From the NCBI GenBank assembly GCA_900551555.1, contig URWC01000119.1, positions 1 to 5,915 on the forward strand: a stretch of 5,915 bases of DNA. Direction: 5' to 3'. The notes below the pieces were generated by a model that was not told the origin of the DNA, did not search any database, and saw only the letters and a program-made list of their open reading frames with translations. How positions within the stretch are numbered: the stretch's first letter is position 1; each line of letters opens with the position of its first letter. Below, piece by piece: positions 5,401-5,915 of the stretch. This DNA is from an uncultured Collinsella sp. Its GTDB lineage: Bacteria; Actinomycetota; Coriobacteriia; Coriobacteriales; Coriobacteriaceae. The translations under genes were made by a program, and so were the position numbers.

Positions 5401-5735
5401 CTATACCGAGAAGTCAAGTTGTTACAAATGGGGCCGTAAAGCGAGGCGGTATCCGCTGGGCCTTATACTGAGTTTCCGGTGAACGGTATCAAGCGTCTGG
5501 TAAACGGTAATTTATTTATCAGAAATGAATAGGACAAACTTTTTTCTGAATAAAAATGAAAATGGTTGAGACGCGGTGTGAACCGCTAATTCTATTCATA
5601 GCTTTATTGGAAATATGCAATTTGAGGATGGTTTAACAAAGTTTAGTTCCATTTGATTTTAGGATTAAAACGCGTTTAAGCACGTAAATACGCTTTATTA
5701 AGATGAAGTGTGCCATGCGTGAAGTATATGTGTAT
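5401..5735. other. Intergenic region upstream of arcA copy 2, AT-rich
   Basis: About 335 bases with no supportable gene. A TATACT at 5464-5469 resembles a -10 on the plus strand but has no -35 at the right distance. The reversed box pair at 5479-5508 is listed separately. From about 5510 to 5700 the sequence is strongly AT-rich, like 2400-2640 upstream of the first copy, though the two AT-rich stretches do not align by eye. A palindrome AAACGCGTTT occurs at 5668-5677. Confidence 0.6.
5479..5508 (-). promoter_or_regulatory. Third 21-bp-spaced box pair, inverted orientation
   Basis: GTGAACGGT (5479-5487) and GTAAACGGT (5500-5508) read ACCGTTCAC and ACCGTTTAC on the minus strand, again 21 bp apart. 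Each matches the LytTR pattern I recall at eight of nine positions. The pair lies about 230 bases upstream of the arcA copy 2 box pair and points away from that gene. No minus-strand gene starts just downstream of it. Confidence 0.45.
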
Positions 5736-5765
5736 GCCGTTCACCCCCTATAAAAAACCGTTCGG
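5736..5765 (+). promoter_or_regulatory. Direct repeats upstream of arcA copy 2, LytTR-type operator candidate
   Basis: GCCGTTCAC (5736-5744) and ACCGTTCGG (5757-5765) are spaced 21 bp, exactly as in copy 1. The distal repeat is weaker (seven of nine consensus positions), the proximal one is perfect and identical to copy 1. The proximal repeat again ends 8 bp before the presumed -35. Confidence 0.58.
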
Positions 5766-5773
5766 GGGCAAGG

Positions 5774-5802
5774 TGGAAGTATGAGCTGATTTTGGATATA
5801 AA
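5774..5802 (+). promoter_or_regulatory. arcA copy 2 core promoter
   Basis: TATAAA at 5797-5802 is the -10, with TGGAAG 17 bp upstream (5774-5779) as a poor -35. The geometry is the same as in copy 1, which makes the assignment more credible than either alone. Confidence 0.6.
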
Positions 5803-5817
5803 TATGTCGTCAGCAAT

Positions 5818-5867
5818 AACGCCTCACACGGAGGGGCGCTAACGAATCGGCCCTGACAAGGGCCCGA
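5818..5867 (+). promoter_or_regulatory. Structured 5' leader of arcA copy 2
   Basis: Hairpin 1 pairs AACGCCTC (5818-5825) with GGGGCGCT (5833-5840) around loop ACACGGA, with one A-C mismatch and one wobble. Hairpin 2 pairs TCGGCCCT (5847-5854) with AGGGCCCGA (5859-5867) around loop GACA, with one bulged C as in copy 1. The stem of hairpin 2 is 2 bp longer than in copy 1 because both flanks of the loop changed together. Confidence 0.5.
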
Positions 5868-5876
5868 AAGAAAGGT

Positions 5877-5882
5877 AGGAGG
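5877..5882 (+). promoter_or_regulatory. Ribosome binding site of arcA copy 2
   Basis: AGGAGG two bases before ATG 5885, identical in sequence and spacing to copy 1. Confidence 0.75.
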
Positions 5883-5884
5883 CC

Positions 5885-5915
5885 ATGACGAAAGGTCTGC
5901 ACGTGCCTTCCGAGA
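5885..5915 (+). CDS. arcA: Second arginine deiminase gene, 5' end only
   Basis: Ten codons and one base are visible, encoding MTKGLHVPSE, identical in DNA and protein to the start of the complete arcA at 2796. The promoter, leader and ribosome binding site are also paralogous. This most likely begins a second full arginine deiminase, but the window ends here, so a truncated or divergent copy, or one fused to something else, cannot be excluded. Duplicated ADI genes could raise dosage or be expressed under different conditions, given the differences between the two upstream regions. Confidence 0.85.
   Translation, partial: MTKGLHVPSE

Larger units (their letters stand above)
5736..5915 (+). 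repeat. Duplicated promoter/leader/start segment, copy 2
   Basis: Counterpart of 2647-2826, with equal length and the same ordered conserved blocks. The final 55 bases (5861-5915) are identical to 2772-2826. The repeat is cut by the window edge, so the true length of the duplication is unknown. Confidence 0.93.

Noticed and set aside
5668..5677. Palindrome AAACGCGTTT as an operator
   Set aside because: It is a single short palindrome in AT-rich sequence, far from the promoter and absent from the copy 1 region.

Overview
The window looks like chromosomal DNA from a gut-type member of the Coriobacteriia (Actinomycetota), most like Collinsella. This is inference from the protein flavour, the moderately high GC of the genes beside AT-rich spacers, and an arginine deiminase with near-exclusive C/G third codon positions. 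I see no plasmid, phage, transposon, CRISPR or RNA-gene signature.

Layout, left to right. (1) 1-2238 (-): a polyphosphate kinase (ppk1), open at its 3' end because it runs off the left edge (746 codons visible). (2) 2239-2795: a divergent, partly AT-rich intergenic region holding the promoter and a structured 5' leader for the next gene. (3) 2796-4037 (+): arginine deiminase (arcA), complete, with all catalytic residues. (4) 4038-4186: a short spacer with two hairpins, one a perfect 14-bp GC-rich stem without a good T-tract. (5) 4187-5311 (+): a PLP-dependent class I/II aminotransferase. (6) 5361-5400: a textbook intrinsic terminator. (7) 5401-5884: a second long intergenic region that repeats the promoter and leader architecture of region 2. 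(8) 5885-5915 (+): the first ten codons of a second arcA copy, identical to the first over all 31 visible bases, running off the right edge.

The most interesting content is regulatory. The last 180 bases of the window (5736-5915) are a second copy of 2647-2826. Both copies carry two direct repeats of CCGTTC exactly 21 bp apart, a poor -35 and good -10 at fixed spacing, two consecutive leader hairpins whose arms differ but mostly still pair, and a strong but very close Shine-Dalgarno. The repeats fit the 9-bp/12-bp-gap direct-repeat pattern recognised by LytTR-domain response regulators. A third 21-bp-spaced pair lies in opposite orientation at 5479-5508. My reading is that two arginine deiminase genes sit in tandem around an aminotransferase, each behind an activator-dependent promoter (probably LytTR type) and a shared cis-regulatory leader.

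How the genes relate: ArcA converts arginine to citrulline and ammonia, the first step of the ATP-yielding and acid-neutralising arginine deiminase pathway. The later steps (arcB, arcC) and the arginine/ornithine antiporter (arcD) are not in this window. The aminotransferase may be an ArcT-like accessory gene, as in some lactic-acid-bacterial arc clusters. Ppk1 is divergent and probably independent, storing ATP phosphate as polyphosphate. Its sequence has one oddity: leucine replaces one of the conserved histidines.
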